A DNA stretch of 64,000 nt from Pseudomonas guariconensis (GTDB lineage Bacteria > Pseudomonadota > Gammaproteobacteria > Pseudomonadales > Pseudomonadaceae): NCBI RefSeq assembly GCF_024127895.1, contig NZ_JAMYBK010000006.1, forward strand, positions 1 to 64,000, in the 5' to 3' direction. Below the pieces are notes generated by a model, which saw only the letters and a program-made list of their open reading frames with translations, did not search any database and was not told the DNA's origin. Positions 51,749-61,551 of the stretch are shown here, in pieces (within the stretch, counting starts at the first letter, position 1; each line of letters opens with the position of its first letter). The translations under genes were made by a program, and so were the position numbers.

Positions 51749-52891
51749 ATGGCAGTTGCCTCCGGAGCCTATAAGAAAGCCCTCGAGGGTAGCCAGCAGC
51801 CCAAGCAGGTGCTGGTCAAGATCGATCGGGTCACGAAAAAGTTCGACGAAACGGTAGCTGTGGACGATGTGTCCCTGGAAATCAGCAAGGGCGAGATCTT
51901 CGCCCTGCTGGGTGGCTCCGGCTCCGGCAAATCGACCTTGCTGCGCATGCTGGCGGGCTTCGAGCGCCCGACCGAAGGGCGGATCTTCCTCGATGGCGTC
52001 GACATCACCGACATGCCGCCCTACGAGCGGCCGATCAACATGATGTTCCAGTCCTACGCCCTGTTCCCACACATGACCGTGGCGCAGAACATCGCCTTCG
52101 GCCTGCAACAGGACAGGATGCCCAAGGCCGAGATCGACGCCCGCGTGGCCGAGATGCTCAAGCTGGTGCACATGACCCAGTACGCCAAGCGCAAGCCGCA
52201 CCAGCTCTCCGGTGGCCAGCGCCAGCGTGTGGCCCTGGCCCGTTCGCTGGCCAAGCGGCCGAAGCTGTTGCTGCTCGACGAACCCATGGGCGCGCTGGAC
52301 AAGAAGCTGCGCTCGCAGATGCAACTGGAACTGGTCGAGATCATCGAGCGGGTCGGCGTGACCTGCGTGATGGTGACCCACGACCAGGAAGAGGCCATGA
52401 CCATGGCCCAGCGCATCGCCATCATGCACCTGGGCTGGATCGCCCAGATCGGCTCGCCGGTGGACGTCTACGAGACCCCGACCAGCCGTCTGGTCTGCGA
52501 ATTCATCGGCAACGTCAACCTGTTCGAGGGTGAAGTGGTCGACGATGCCGAGGGCCACGCGCTGATCGCCTCGCCGGAGCTCGAGCGCAACATCTATGTG
52601 GGCCATGGCGTCACGACCTCGGTCGAGGACAAGCGCATCACCTATGCCCTGCGGCCGGAGAAGCTACTGGTCACCACCGAGCAGCCGACCTGCGAGCACA
52701 ACTGGTCGCGCGGCAAGGTCCACGACATCGCCTACCTGGGCGGCCACTCGGTGTTCTACGTGGAACTGCCCACCGGCAAGGTCGTCCAGTCGTTCGTCGC
52801 CAACGCCGAGCGCCAGGGTACCCGGCCGACCTGGGGCGACGACGTGTACGTCTGGTGGGAAGACGACAGCGGCGTGGTACTGCGCTCATGA
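51749..52891 (+). CDS. spuF: Polyamine ABC transporter ATP-binding protein
   Basis: A 380-residue PotA/PotG-type ATPase. Walker A GGSGSGKSTLLRMLAGFE, Q-loop MMFQSYALFPHMTVAQN, signature [16 protein letters not shown], Walker B LLLDEPMGALDKKLR and switch His in [14 protein letters not shown]. The C-terminal TOBE domain is complete. ATG 51749 follows GGGAG. It overlaps the first permease gene by 4 bases, so the last three transporter genes are coupled. Confidence 0.94.
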   Translation: MAVASGAYKKALEGSQQPKQVLVKIDRVTKKFDETVAVDDVSLEISKGEIFALLGGSGSGKSTLLRMLAGFERPTEGRIFLDGVDITDMPPYERPINMMFQSYALFPHMTVAQNIAFGLQQDRMPKAEIDARVAEMLKLVHMTQYAKRKPHQLSGGQRQRVALARSLAKRPKLLLLDEPMGALDKKLRSQMQLELVEIIERVGVTCVMVTHDQEEAMTMAQRIAIMHLGWIAQIGSPVDVYETPTSRLVCEFIGNVNLFEGEVVDDAEGHALIASPELERNIYVGHGVTTSVEDKRITYALRPEKLLVTTEQPTCEHNWSRGKVHDIAYLGGHSVFYVELPTGKVVQSFVANAERQGTRPTWGDDVYVWWEDDSGVVLRS

Positions 52892-53808
52892 ACATCCGCA
52901 AGCTCAAGCGAGCACTCAACAAGGTCACCCCGCAGGGGCGCCACCTGGTGATCGGTGTGCCGTTCATCTGGCTGTTCCTGTTCTTCATGCTGCCGTTCTT
53001 CATCGTCCTGAAGATCAGCTTCGCCGAAGCCGACGTGGCGATCCCGCCCTACACGGAGATCTACAGCTACGTCGAGGACAAGGTGCAGCTGGTGCTGAAC
53101 CTGGCCAACTACGGCTTGCTGACCGAGGACGAACTGTACATCTCGGCCTACCTGGGCTCGTTGAAGATCGCTTTCTTCAGCACCCTGCTGTGCCTGTTGA
53201 TCGGCTACCCCATGGCCTACGCCATCGCCAATGCACGCAAGGAAACCCAGACCGTACTGTTGCTGCTGATCATGATGCCGACCTGGACCGCGATCCTGAT
53301 CCGCGTCTATGCCTGGATGGGCATCCTCAGCAACAACGGCTTGCTCAACAGCTTCCTGCTGTGGCTCGGGGTGATCGACCAGCCGTTGCAGATCCTCAAC
53401 ACCAACCTGGCGGTGTACATCGGCGTGGTCTATTCGTACCTGCCGTTCATGATCCTGCCGTTGTACGCCAACCTGGTGAAGCACGACCCAAGCCTGCTCG
53501 AGGCCGCGTCGGACCTGGGTTCGAGCACCTTCAACAGCTTCTGGAAAATCACTGTGCCGCTGTCGAAGAACGGCATCATCGCCGGCTGCATGCTGGTGTT
53601 CATCCCGGTGGTGGGCGAGTTCGTCATCCCCGAGCTGCTCGGCGGCCCGGAAACCCTGATGATCGGCAAGGTGCTGTGGCAGGAGTTCTTCAACAACCGT
53701 GACTGGCCGGTGGCGTCCGCCCTGGCGGTGGTGATGCTGGTGATCCTGATCGTGCCCATCCTCCTGTTCAACCGCAGCCAGGCCAAGGAAATGGAGGGCA
53801 GGGCATGA
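52888..53808 (+). CDS. spuG: Polyamine ABC transporter permease (PotH-like)
   Basis: A 306-residue permease with six hydrophobic spans, the first being LVIGVPFIWLFLFFMLPFF. The EAA loop is in LLEAASDLGSSTFNSFWKIT. A long periplasmic loop lies between spans 1 and 2, as in PotH. ATG 52888 overlaps the ATPase gene stop, and its own stop overlaps the next permease start. Confidence 0.93.
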   Translation: MNIRKLKRALNKVTPQGRHLVIGVPFIWLFLFFMLPFFIVLKISFAEADVAIPPYTEIYSYVEDKVQLVLNLANYGLLTEDELYISAYLGSLKIAFFSTLLCLLIGYPMAYAIANARKETQTVLLLLIMMPTWTAILIRVYAWMGILSNNGLLNSFLLWLGVIDQPLQILNTNLAVYIGVVYSYLPFMILPLYANLVKHDPSLLEAASDLGSSTFNSFWKITVPLSKNGIIAGCMLVFIPVVGEFVIPELLGGPETLMIGKVLWQEFFNNRDWPVASALAVVMLVILIVPILLFNRSQAKEMEGRA

Positions 53809-54695
53809 AGCGTTTCAGTTTCTCCACATTGATGCTGGTGCTCGGCTTGCTGTTCATCTACCTGCCGATGCTGATCCTGGTGATCTACTCGTTCAACGCC
53901 TCCAAGCTGGTGACGGTCTGGGGCGGCTGGTCGGTGAAATGGTACGTCGGCCTGCTCGACAACTCCCAGCTGATGGGTTCGGTGATGCGCTCGCTGGAGA
54001 TCGCCTGCTACACCGCGGTCGCCGCGGTGGCGCTGGGGACCCTGGCGGCGTTCGTGCTGACCCGGGTGACCCGCTTCAAGGGCCGCACGCTGTTCGGCGG
54101 CCTGGTCACCGCGCCGCTGGTGATGCCCGAGGTGATCACCGGTCTGTCGTTGCTGCTGCTGTTCGTGGCCATGGCCCAGATGATCGGCTGGCCCCAGGAG
54201 CGTGGCATCGTCACCATCTGGATTGCCCACACCACCTTCTGCGCGGCCTATGTGGCGGTGGTGGTGTCGGCGCGCCTGCGCGAGCTCGACCTGTCCATCG
54301 AGGAAGCGGCCATGGACCTGGGGGCCAAGCCGTGGAAGGTGTTCTTCCTGATCACCATCCCGATGATCGCCCCGTCGCTGGCGGCGGGCGGCATGATGTC
54401 GTTCGCCCTGTCGCTGGACGACCTGGTACTGGCCAGCTTCGTGTCCGGTCCGGGCTCGACCACCCTGCCGATGGAAGTGTTCTCTGCCGTGCGCCTGGGC
54501 GTGAAGCCTGAGATCAACGCGGTGGCCAGCCTGATCCTGCTGTCGGTATCGCTGATGACCTTCCTGGTCTGGTATTTCAGCCGCCGCGCCGAAGAGCGTC
54601 GCCGCCGGGCGATCCAGCAGGCGATCGAGGAGAGTGCCGCCGGCGAGTGGCGCCAGCCAGAGGGCCAGCGCCCACCGGCTGCGGCATCCGCCTGA
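53805..54695 (+). CDS. spuH: Polyamine ABC transporter permease (PotI-like)
   Basis: A 296-residue permease with about six hydrophobic spans, starting KRFSFSTLMLVLGLLFIYLP. The EAA loop is EEAAMDLGAKPWKVFFLITI. The final 35 residues are hydrophilic and Arg/Glu/Pro-rich (RRAEERRRRAIQQAIEES), a longer tail than E. coli PotI. Last gene of the spu run; a symmetric hairpin follows. Confidence 0.93.
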   Translation: MKRFSFSTLMLVLGLLFIYLPMLILVIYSFNASKLVTVWGGWSVKWYVGLLDNSQLMGSVMRSLEIACYTAVAAVALGTLAAFVLTRVTRFKGRTLFGGLVTAPLVMPEVITGLSLLLLFVAMAQMIGWPQERGIVTIWIAHTTFCAAYVAVVVSARLRELDLSIEEAAMDLGAKPWKVFFLITIPMIAPSLAAGGMMSFALSLDDLVLASFVSGPGSTTLPMEVFSAVRLGVKPEINAVASLILLSVSLMTFLVWYFSRRAEERRRRAIQQAIEESAAGEWRQPEGQRPPAAASA

Positions 54696-54702
54696 TCCAC
54701 TT

Positions 54703-54727
54703 CCTGGGGCCGCTTCGCGGCCCCAGG
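54703..54727 (+). terminator. Hairpin after spuH
   Basis: CCTGGGGCCGC-TTC-GCGGCCCCAGG, perfect 11-bp stem starting 8 bases after the stop codon. No T tract. It is related to the REP-like end motif GCTTCGCGGCCCC seen elsewhere in the window. Confidence 0.55.
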
Positions 54728-54853
54728 ATGACAACGTCCCCGCCTGACTGCCCCACCTCGCCTCGAACACACCGCCCCAGTGCTGTTTATCGAACCCTGA
54801 TCTACGCTAATAGTCGCATCCCTCGAATCATTGCGCGCAAACAAGGAGCCTGC

Positions 54854-55942
54854 ATGACGTTGACGCGTCTGCTGTTGGTCGTTTGCCTGGTGCTGCCGTA
54901 CATGCTGTCGGGCTGTAGCAGGGAAGAGAGCACGCCAGCGCTGCCCAGGGTCGGTGTCCTGCGGGTCGAGCCCACCGATTTCGCAGCCCGGGTGACCTTG
55001 ACCGGCGATGTCCAGGCGCGGGTCCAGACCGACCTGTCGTTTCGCGTGGGCGGCAAGATCATTTCCCGCAGTGTCGATGTGGGCGACCACGTCAAGGCCA
55101 ACCAGGTGCTGGCGCGCCTGGACCCGAAGGACCTGCAGAACAACGTCGACTCGGCCAAGGCCGAGGTGTTCGCCGAGCAGGCGCGGGTCACCCAGGCCAG
55201 CGCCGCCTTCGTGCGCCAGCAGAAACTGCTGCCCAAGGGCTATACCAGCCAGAGTGAATACGACGCCGCCGAAGCCGCCCTGCGCAGCAGCCAGAGCGCT
55301 CTGAAGGCCGCCCAGGCGCAGTTGGCCAACGCTCAGGAGCAACTGGGCTATACCGCGTTGGTTTCCGAGGCGGACGGCGTGATCACCGCGCGCCAGGCCG
55401 AGGTCGGCCAGGTGGTGCAGGCGACCATGCCGATCTTCAGCCTGGCCCGCGACGGCGATCGCGACGCGGTGTTCAACGTCTACGAGTCCCTGCTGGTGGC
55501 GCCGGCGAGCGATGAGGGCGTGATCGTCAGCCTGCTGGACGATCCGCGGGTCCGTGCCGAGGGGCATGTCCGCGAGATCACCCCGACCGTTTCCGCCCAG
55601 AGCGGTACGGTGCAGGTCAAAGTGGGCCTGCGCAACGTGCCGCCGGGCATGCGCCTGGGCTCGCCGGTGACCGCCACGGCCAGTTCCCAGGGGCGGCCGA
55701 GCGTCGAGCTGCCCTGGTCGGCCCTGACCAAGGCGCTGCACGAGCCTGCGGTATGGGTGGTGGGCGAGGGCGACAAGGTGGAGCTGCGCAAGGTCCAGGT
55801 GTCGCGCTACCTGACCGGCAAGGTGGTGATCGCAGGGGGCCTCAAGAGTGGCGAGACCGTGGTGGTCCGTGGCGGCCAGTTGTTGCATCCGGGCATGCAG
55901 GTGGAAAAGGTCGACACCCAGGATGAAGGGGGCGAGCCATGA
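54854..55942 (+). CDS. RND efflux adaptor lipoprotein, first copy (TriA-like)
   Basis: A 362-residue membrane fusion protein. The lipobox LSGC gives a lipidated Cys near residue 21. Then come a first lipoyl half (DLSFRVGGKIISRSVDVG), a short hairpin of coiled coil, a second half (YTALVSEADGVITARQAEVG) and a beta-barrel with a membrane-proximal end. ATG 54854 follows AAGGAG. Two adaptors followed by one RND pump is the P. aeruginosa TriABC layout. It overlaps the second adaptor gene by 4 bases. Confidence 0.9.
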   Translation: MTLTRLLLVVCLVLPYMLSGCSREESTPALPRVGVLRVEPTDFAARVTLTGDVQARVQTDLSFRVGGKIISRSVDVGDHVKANQVLARLDPKDLQNNVDSAKAEVFAEQARVTQASAAFVRQQKLLPKGYTSQSEYDAAEAALRSSQSALKAAQAQLANAQEQLGYTALVSEADGVITARQAEVGQVVQATMPIFSLARDGDRDAVFNVYESLLVAPASDEGVIVSLLDDPRVRAEGHVREITPTVSAQSGTVQVKVGLRNVPPGMRLGSPVTATASSQGRPSVELPWSALTKALHEPAVWVVGEGDKVELRKVQVSRYLTGKVVIAGGLKSGETVVVRGGQLLHPGMQVEKVDTQDEGGEP

Positions 55943-57006
55943 AGCGCCTGCTGCCGATGTTCTGCGCTGCCTTGCTGCTGGCCGCGTGCAGCAGCGATGA
56001 GCAAAACACCGAACCGGTGCGCCCGGTGCTGTCCACGCTCGTCGAACCCCAGGTACAGGCGCAATTGGGGCGCTTCGCCGGCAGCATCCAGGCGCGCTAC
56101 GAAAGCACCCTGGGCTTTCGCGTGTCCGGGCGCATCGCCCGGCGCTGGGTGGACGTGGGCACCCAGGTGAAGCCAGGCGACACCCTGGCCACCCTCGACC
56201 CGACCGACCAGCAGAACCAGTTGCGCGCCGCCGAGGGCGACCTGGCCAGGGTCCAGGCGCAGTGGATCAATGCCCAGGCCAACGCACGCCGCCAGCAGCA
56301 GTTGTACGACCGTGGCGTCGGTGCCCAGGCCCAGCTGGACATCGCCCAGACAGACCTGAAGACCACCGGTGCCTCCCTGGAGCAGGCGCGCTCGGCAGTC
56401 AGCCAGGCCCGCGACCAGCTCGACTACAGCACCTTGCGCTCCGACCACGCGGCGGTGGTGACGGCCTGGCAGGCCGAGGCCGGGCAGACGGTCAGCGCCG
56501 GCCAGGCGGTGGTCACCCTGGCGCGGCCGGACGTCAAGGAGGCCGTGATCGACCTGCCGATCCACCTGGCCGAACAGTTGCGCAAGGACCTGACCTTCAC
56601 CGTCGCCTTGCAGCTCGAGCCCAGCATCCACACCACCGCGACCTTGCGCGAGCTGGAGCCCCAGGCCGACGCCACCACCCGTACCCGGCGCGCCCGCCTG
56701 ACCCTGGCCAGTACCCCCGATGCCTTTCACCTGGGCACCGCGATCAGCGTCACCCTGACCTCAACGGTTTCCCCTCGCAGCGAACTGCCGAGCACCGCGC
56801 TGCTCGAGCGCGACGGCAAGACCCAGGTGTGGGTGGTCGACCCGCAGCAAAAGACCGTGGCCACCCGTGACGTCACCCTGATCGAGCGCAGCGCCAAGCG
56901 TATCGTCCTGGCCTCCGGCGTGCAGCCGGGCGAGCGGGTGGTCACCGCCGGCGTCAACAGCCTCAAGCCTGGCCAGAAGGTCACCTTCGACGAGGACGCG
57001 CGATGA
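55939..57006 (+). CDS. RND efflux adaptor lipoprotein, second copy (TriB-like)
   Basis: A 355-residue membrane fusion protein distinct from the first copy. The lipobox is LAAC in MFCAALLLAACSSDEQN. It has STLGFRVSGRIARRWVDVGT, a coiled coil rich in Gln/Ala (QWINAQANARRQQQLYDRGV) and the second lipoyl half (YSTLRSDHAAVVTAWQAEAG). In TriABC both adaptors are needed for a working pump. Overlaps by 4 bases on both sides. Confidence 0.9.
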   Translation: MKRLLPMFCAALLLAACSSDEQNTEPVRPVLSTLVEPQVQAQLGRFAGSIQARYESTLGFRVSGRIARRWVDVGTQVKPGDTLATLDPTDQQNQLRAAEGDLARVQAQWINAQANARRQQQLYDRGVGAQAQLDIAQTDLKTTGASLEQARSAVSQARDQLDYSTLRSDHAAVVTAWQAEAGQTVSAGQAVVTLARPDVKEAVIDLPIHLAEQLRKDLTFTVALQLEPSIHTTATLRELEPQADATTRTRRARLTLASTPDAFHLGTAISVTLTSTVSPRSELPSTALLERDGKTQVWVVDPQQKTVATRDVTLIERSAKRIVLASGVQPGERVVTAGVNSLKPGQKVTFDEDAR

Positions 57007-60000
57007 AAGGAAGCTTCAACCTGTCCGAATGGGCCCTCAGGCACCAGTCCTTCGTCTGGTACCTGATGTTCGTCAGCCTGCTGATGGGTGTGTTCTCCTA
57101 CTTCAACCTGGGCCGCGAGGAAGACCCCTCGTTCACCATCAAGACCATGGTGATCCAGACCCGCTGGCCCGGTGCGACCCAGGACGAGACGCTCTACCAG
57201 GTCACCGACCGCATCGAGAAGAAGCTCGAGGAGCTGGATTCGCTCGACTACGTCAAGAGCTACACCCGCCCGGGCGAGTCCACCGTCTACGTCTACCTGC
57301 GCGACACCACCAAGGCCGAGGACATTCCGGACATCTGGTACCAGGTGCGCAAGAAGATCCAGGACATCCGTGGCGAGTTTCCCCAGGGCATCCAGGGGCC
57401 GGGTTTCAACGACGAGTTCGGCGACGTGTTCGGCTCGATCTACGCTTTCACCGCCGACGGCCTGACCCTGCGCCAACTGCGCGACTATGTGGAGCAGGTG
57501 CGTGCCGAGGTCCGCGATGTCCCCAACATCGGCAAGATCGAGCTGATCGGCACCCAGGACGAAGTGCTCTACCTGAACTTCTCGACCCGCAAGCTGGCGG
57601 CCCTGGGGATCGACCAGCGCCAGGTCATGCAGGCGCTGCAAGCGCAGAACGCGGTGACCCCGGCGGGGGTGATCGAGGCCGGGCCCGAACGCATCTCCGT
57701 GCGCACCACCGGCCAGTTCGCCTCGGAGAAAGACCTGGAAGGCGTCAACCTGCGCATCAACGACCGTTTCTTCCGCCTGGCCGACATCGCCGACATCGAG
57801 CGAGGCTATGCCGATCCACCGTCACCGATGTTCCGCTACAACGGCCAGACCGCGATCGGCCTGGCCATCGGCATGAAGGCCGGCGGCAACATCGAGGTGT
57901 TCGGCCAGTTGCTCAAGACGAAGATGGACAGCGTCATCGGCGAGCTGCCGGTAGGGATTGGCGTGCACACGGTGTCCGACCAGGCGGTGGTGGTCAAGCA
58001 GGCAGTCGGCGGCTTCACCAGTGCGCTGTTCGAGGCGGTGGTGATCGTCCTGGTGGTGAGCTTCGTCAGCCTCGGCATTCGTGCCGGCCTGGTGGTGGCC
58101 TGCTCGATCCCGCTGGTGCTGGCCATGGTCTTCGTGTTCATGGAGTACAGCGGCATCACCATGCAGCGGATTTCCCTGGGCGCGCTGATCATCGCCCTGG
58201 GCCTGTTGGTGGACGATGCGATGATCACCGTGGAGGTGATGGTCACCCGCCTGGAGATGGGTGAGAGCAAGGAGCAGGCGGCGACCTTCGCCTACACCTC
58301 CACCGCCTTTCCCATGCTCACCGGCACGCTGGTGACCGTGGCCGGCTTCGTGCCGATCGGGCTCAATGCCAGCTCAGCGGGCGAGTACACCTTCACCCTG
58401 TTCGCGGTGATCGCCGTGGCATTGCTGGTGTCCTGGGTGGTGGCGGTGTTCTTCGCCCCGGTGCTGGGCGTGCATATCCTCAGCACCCAGGTCAAACCCC
58501 ACGCGGCGGAGGCGGGGCGGGTCGGCAAGGCGTTCGAGCATGGCCTGCTGTGGTGCATGCGCCATCGCTGGCTGACGGTGATCGGCACCATCGTGCTGTT
58601 CGCCCTGTCGGTGGTCAGCATGCGTTTCGTGCAGAACCAGTTCTTCCCGTCCTCGGACCGGCCGGAGATCCTGGTGGACCTCAACCTGCCGCAGAATGCC
58701 TCGATCGAGGAAACCCGCAAGGTGGTCGATCGCCTGGAGGCGACCCTGAAGGGCGACCCGGACATCGAGCGCTGGAGCACCTATATCGGCCAGGGCGCGA
58801 TTCGTTTCTACCTGCCGCTGGACCAGCAGTTGCAGAACCCCTACTACGCCCAGTTGGTGATCGTCAGCAAGGGCCTGGAGTCCCGTGGCGCGCTCATGGC
58901 GCGCCTGCAGGAGCGCCTGCGCAAGGACTTCGTCGGCATCGGCACCAACGTCCAGTCGCTGGAAATGGGCCCGCCGGTGGGCCGGCCGATCCAGTACCGG
59001 GTCAGCGGCAAGGACATCGACCAGGTGCGCCGTCATGCCATCGAGTTGGCCACGCTGCTCGATGGCAACCCGCATATCGGCGAGATGATCTACGACTGGA
59101 ACGAGCCGGGCAAGGTGCTGCGGGTGGAGATCGCCCAGGACAAGGCGCGCCAGTTGGGGCTGTCGTCCGAGGATGTGGCCAACGTGATGAACAGCATCGT
59201 CAGCGGCGTGCCGATCACCCAGGTCAACGACACTATCTACCTGGTCGACGTGATCGCACGCGCCGAGGACAGCGAGCGTGGCTCGCCCGACACCCTGCAG
59301 AACCTGCAGATCGTCAGTCCCAACGGCACGTCCATCCCGCTGCTGGCCTTCGCCACCGTGCGCTACGAACAGGAGCAACCATTGGTCTGGCGGCGCGACC
59401 GCAAGCCGACCATCACCATCAAGGCTTCGGTCAACGGCGACATCCAGCCCACCGACCTGGTGGCCCAGCTCAAGCCCAGCATCGACGCGTTCGCCAGCCA
59501 GTTGCCGGTCGGCTACGAGGTGGCCACCGGTGGTACGGTGGAGGAGAGCAGCAAGGCCCAGGGGCCGATCGCCAAGGTCATCCCGCTGATGCTATTCCTC
59601 ATGGCGACCTTCCTGATGATCCAGCTGCACAGCGTTCAGAAGCTGTTCCTGGTGGTCAGCGTGGCGCCGCTGGGGCTGATCGGCGTGGTCCTGGCGCTGG
59701 TGCCCACGGGGACGCCGATGGGCTTCGTGGCGATCCTCGGGATCCTCGCGCTGATCGGCATCATCATCCGCAACTCGGTGATCCTGGTGACTCAGATCGA
59801 CGAGTTCGAGGCGCAGGGGTACGCCCCCTGGGATGCGGTGATGGAGGCGACCAACCACCGGCGTCGGCCGATCCTGCTCACGGCAGCGGCGGCCAGCCTG
59901 GGCATGATCCCGATCGCCCGGGAGGTGTTCTGGGGGCCGATGGCCTACGCCATGATCGGCGGCATCATCAGTGCAACGCTGCTGACGCTGCTGTTCCTGC

Positions 60001-60053
60001 CGGCGTTGTACGTGGCCTGGTACAAGATCCGCGAGCCAGAGACGCAAGGCTGA
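57003..60053 (+). CDS. RND efflux pump inner-membrane transporter (TriC-like)
   Basis: A 1016-residue proton-driven RND pump. The N-terminal span is QSFVWYLMFVSLLMGVFSYF, followed by REEDPSF, typical of the branch. Proton-relay aspartates are in ALGLLVDDAMITVEVMVTRL, with the matching C-terminal half (LIGIIIRNSVILVTQIDEFE). Two large periplasmic porter domains separate the 12 spans. Its length is normal. No outer-membrane channel gene follows, so it probably recruits a TolC/OpmH-like protein from elsewhere. Substrates such as triclosan are known for TriABC but not proven here. Confidence 0.93.
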   Translation: MKGSFNLSEWALRHQSFVWYLMFVSLLMGVFSYFNLGREEDPSFTIKTMVIQTRWPGATQDETLYQVTDRIEKKLEELDSLDYVKSYTRPGESTVYVYLRDTTKAEDIPDIWYQVRKKIQDIRGEFPQGIQGPGFNDEFGDVFGSIYAFTADGLTLRQLRDYVEQVRAEVRDVPNIGKIELIGTQDEVLYLNFSTRKLAALGIDQRQVMQALQAQNAVTPAGVIEAGPERISVRTTGQFASEKDLEGVNLRINDRFFRLADIADIERGYADPPSPMFRYNGQTAIGLAIGMKAGGNIEVFGQLLKTKMDSVIGELPVGIGVHTVSDQAVVVKQAVGGFTSALFEAVVIVLVVSFVSLGIRAGLVVACSIPLVLAMVFVFMEYSGITMQRISLGALIIALGLLVDDAMITVEVMVTRLEMGESKEQAATFAYTSTAFPMLTGTLVTVAGFVPIGLNASSAGEYTFTLFAVIAVALLVSWVVAVFFAPVLGVHILSTQVKPHAAEAGRVGKAFEHGLLWCMRHRWLTVIGTIVLFALSVVSMRFVQNQFFPSSDRPEILVDLNLPQNASIEETRKVVDRLEATLKGDPDIERWSTYIGQGAIRFYLPLDQQLQNPYYAQLVIVSKGLESRGALMARLQERLRKDFVGIGTNVQSLEMGPPVGRPIQYRVSGKDIDQVRRHAIELATLLDGNPHIGEMIYDWNEPGKVLRVEIAQDKARQLGLSSEDVANVMNSIVSGVPITQVNDTIYLVDVIARAEDSERGSPDTLQNLQIVSPNGTSIPLLAFATVRYEQEQPLVWRRDRKPTITIKASVNGDIQPTDLVAQLKPSIDAFASQLPVGYEVATGGTVEESSKAQGPIAKVIPLMLFLMATFLMIQLHSVQKLFLVVSVAPLGLIGVVLALVPTGTPMGFVAILGILALIGIIIRNSVILVTQIDEFEAQGYAPWDAVMEATNHRRRPILLTAAAASLGMIPIAREVFWGPMAYAMIGGIISATLLTLLFLPALYVAWYKIREPETQG

Positions 60054-60063
60054 AGACCGGCCA

Positions 60064-60080
60064 GGGCTGCAAAACAGCCC
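60064..60080 (+). terminator. Short hairpin after the RND operon
   Basis: GGGCTG-CAAAA-CAGCCC, 6-bp stem about 10 bases after the pump stop codon. Weak, without a T tract; listed for completeness. Confidence 0.3.
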
Positions 60081-60104
60081 AGGCCTCTCACATCCAATGA
60101 CGGT

Positions 60105-60160
60105 TGGTTATATAAAAATTCTCAAACAGTATTTTTCAGAATAAATACCGCTCTCTAAGA
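60105..60160 (+). promoter_or_regulatory. AT-rich promoter region of the sulfate gene cluster
   Basis: A conspicuous AT-rich block (GGTTATATAAAAATTC, then AGTATTTTTCAGAATAAATA) in an otherwise GC-rich background, 65-120 bases before oscA. Sulfate uptake genes in gamma-proteobacteria are activated by CysB at AT-rich sites; CysB binding here is an inference. No exact consensus was matched. Confidence 0.45.
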
Positions 60161-60224
60161 TTGCCCTCAAGCCAGGCGCAAACCCCTTCCTCTGCCCGGC
60201 GCCCTCATTCACAGGAGAACGAGC

Positions 60225-60407
60225 ATGAGTGCATCTGTGCGTAGCATCGACGGCCAGGACGAAGCCACCATTCTGCGTGAGATCCAGAGCGCACTGCGGG
60301 ATCTGCGTTTCGGCGCGGTGGAGATCACCGTACATAACGCCCAGGTGGTGCAGATCGAGCGCAAGGAGAAGTTCCGCCTGCAACAGCCGGGCAACAAGTC
60401 CGGCTGA
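60225..60407 (+). CDS. oscA: DUF2292 small protein OscA
   Basis: A 60-residue protein with the compact beta-rich DUF2292/YezD pattern: [20 protein letters not shown], then [16 protein letters not shown]. In Pseudomonas corrugata a small gene at this position, oscA, next to sbp was linked to use of organosulfur compounds and chromate tolerance. AGGAG lies 6 bases before ATG 60225. Followed after 47 bases by sbp, so it probably opens the sulfate operon. Confidence 0.85.
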   Translation: MSASVRSIDGQDEATILREIQSALRDLRFGAVEITVHNAQVVQIERKEKFRLQQPGNKSG

Positions 60408-60454
60408 CACCGCATCACTTCCAACTAGAAAAAATGCCAATCGGGAGCTTCACC

Positions 60455-61462
60455 ATGTCCATCCGCCGTTATGCCCTGGCCGCCCTGGCCAGTGCCGTTT
60501 TTGCCGGTTCCGCGATCGCCAAGGACTACGAACTGCTGAACGTGTCCTACGACCCGACCCGCGAGCTGTACCAGCAGTACAACGCCGAATTCATCAAGCA
60601 CTGGCAGCAGTCCCACCCGGGTGACAAGGTGAAGATCCAGCAATCCCATGGCGGCTCCGGCAAGCAGGGCCGTGCCGTGATCGACGGCCTGCGTGCCGAC
60701 GTGGTGACCCTGGCCCTGGCCGGTGACATCGACGAGATCGCCAAGCTCGGCAAGACCCTGCCGGAGGACTGGCAGAAACGCCTGCCGGACGCCAGCACGC
60801 CCTACACCTCGACCATCGTGTTCCTGGTGCGCAAGGGCAACCCCAAGGGCATCAAGGACTGGGGCGACCTGGTCAAGCCGGACGTCTCGGTCATCACCCC
60901 CAATCCCAAGACCTCCGGCGGCGCCCGCTGGAACTTCCTCGCCGCCTGGGCCTACGGCCTGAAGACCGGCGGCAGCGAAGAAAAAGCCAAGGAATACGTC
61001 CAGGAACTGTTCAAGCACGTGCCGGTACTGGACACCGGCGCCCGTGGTTCGACCATCACCTTCGTCAACAACGGCCAGGGCGATGTCCTGCTGGCCTGGG
61101 AGAACGAGGCCTTCCTGGCACTGAAGGAAGACGGTGGCAACGACAAGTTCGAGATCGTCGTGCCGTCCCTGTCGATCCTCGCCGAACCGCCGGTGGCGGT
61201 GGTCGACAAGAACGCCGAGAGAAAAGGCAACACCGAGATCGCCACCGAGTACCTCAAGCACCTGTACAGCCCCGCCGGGCAGAAGATCGCGGCAGAGAAC
61301 TTCTACCGTCCGCGTGACGAGAAGGTCGCCGCCGAATATGCCAAGCAGTTCCCGAAACTCGAACTGGTGACCATCGACAAGGACTTCGGTGGCTGGAAGA
61401 CTGCACAACCGAAATTCTTCAATGACGGTGGCGTGTTCGACCAGATCTACCAGGCACAGTGA
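60455..61462 (+). CDS. sbp: Sulfate-binding periplasmic protein
   Basis: A 335-residue binding protein. The signal peptide [20 protein letters not shown] is cleaved near AIA-KDY. The family hallmark [19 protein letters not shown] is near residue 67, and [19 protein letters not shown] is the second ligand loop. ATG 60455 follows GGGAG; an in-frame ATG at 60434 has no ribosome site. It feeds the CysTWA transporter encoded downstream. Confidence 0.95.
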   Translation: MSIRRYALAALASAVFAGSAIAKDYELLNVSYDPTRELYQQYNAEFIKHWQQSHPGDKVKIQQSHGGSGKQGRAVIDGLRADVVTLALAGDIDEIAKLGKTLPEDWQKRLPDASTPYTSTIVFLVRKGNPKGIKDWGDLVKPDVSVITPNPKTSGGARWNFLAAWAYGLKTGGSEEKAKEYVQELFKHVPVLDTGARGSTITFVNNGQGDVLLAWENEAFLALKEDGGNDKFEIVVPSLSILAEPPVAVVDKNAERKGNTEIATEYLKHLYSPAGQKIAAENFYRPRDEKVAAEYAKQFPKLELVTIDKDFGGWKTAQPKFFNDGGVFDQIYQAQ

Positions 61463-61551
61463 TATTGTTGCCCGACACGAGCTTCACCCTTCAGTAGCCT
61501 GCATGGGCCCAGGACGCGTCCCGGGCTTCGTGCGTTCAACCAGGGACCTTT

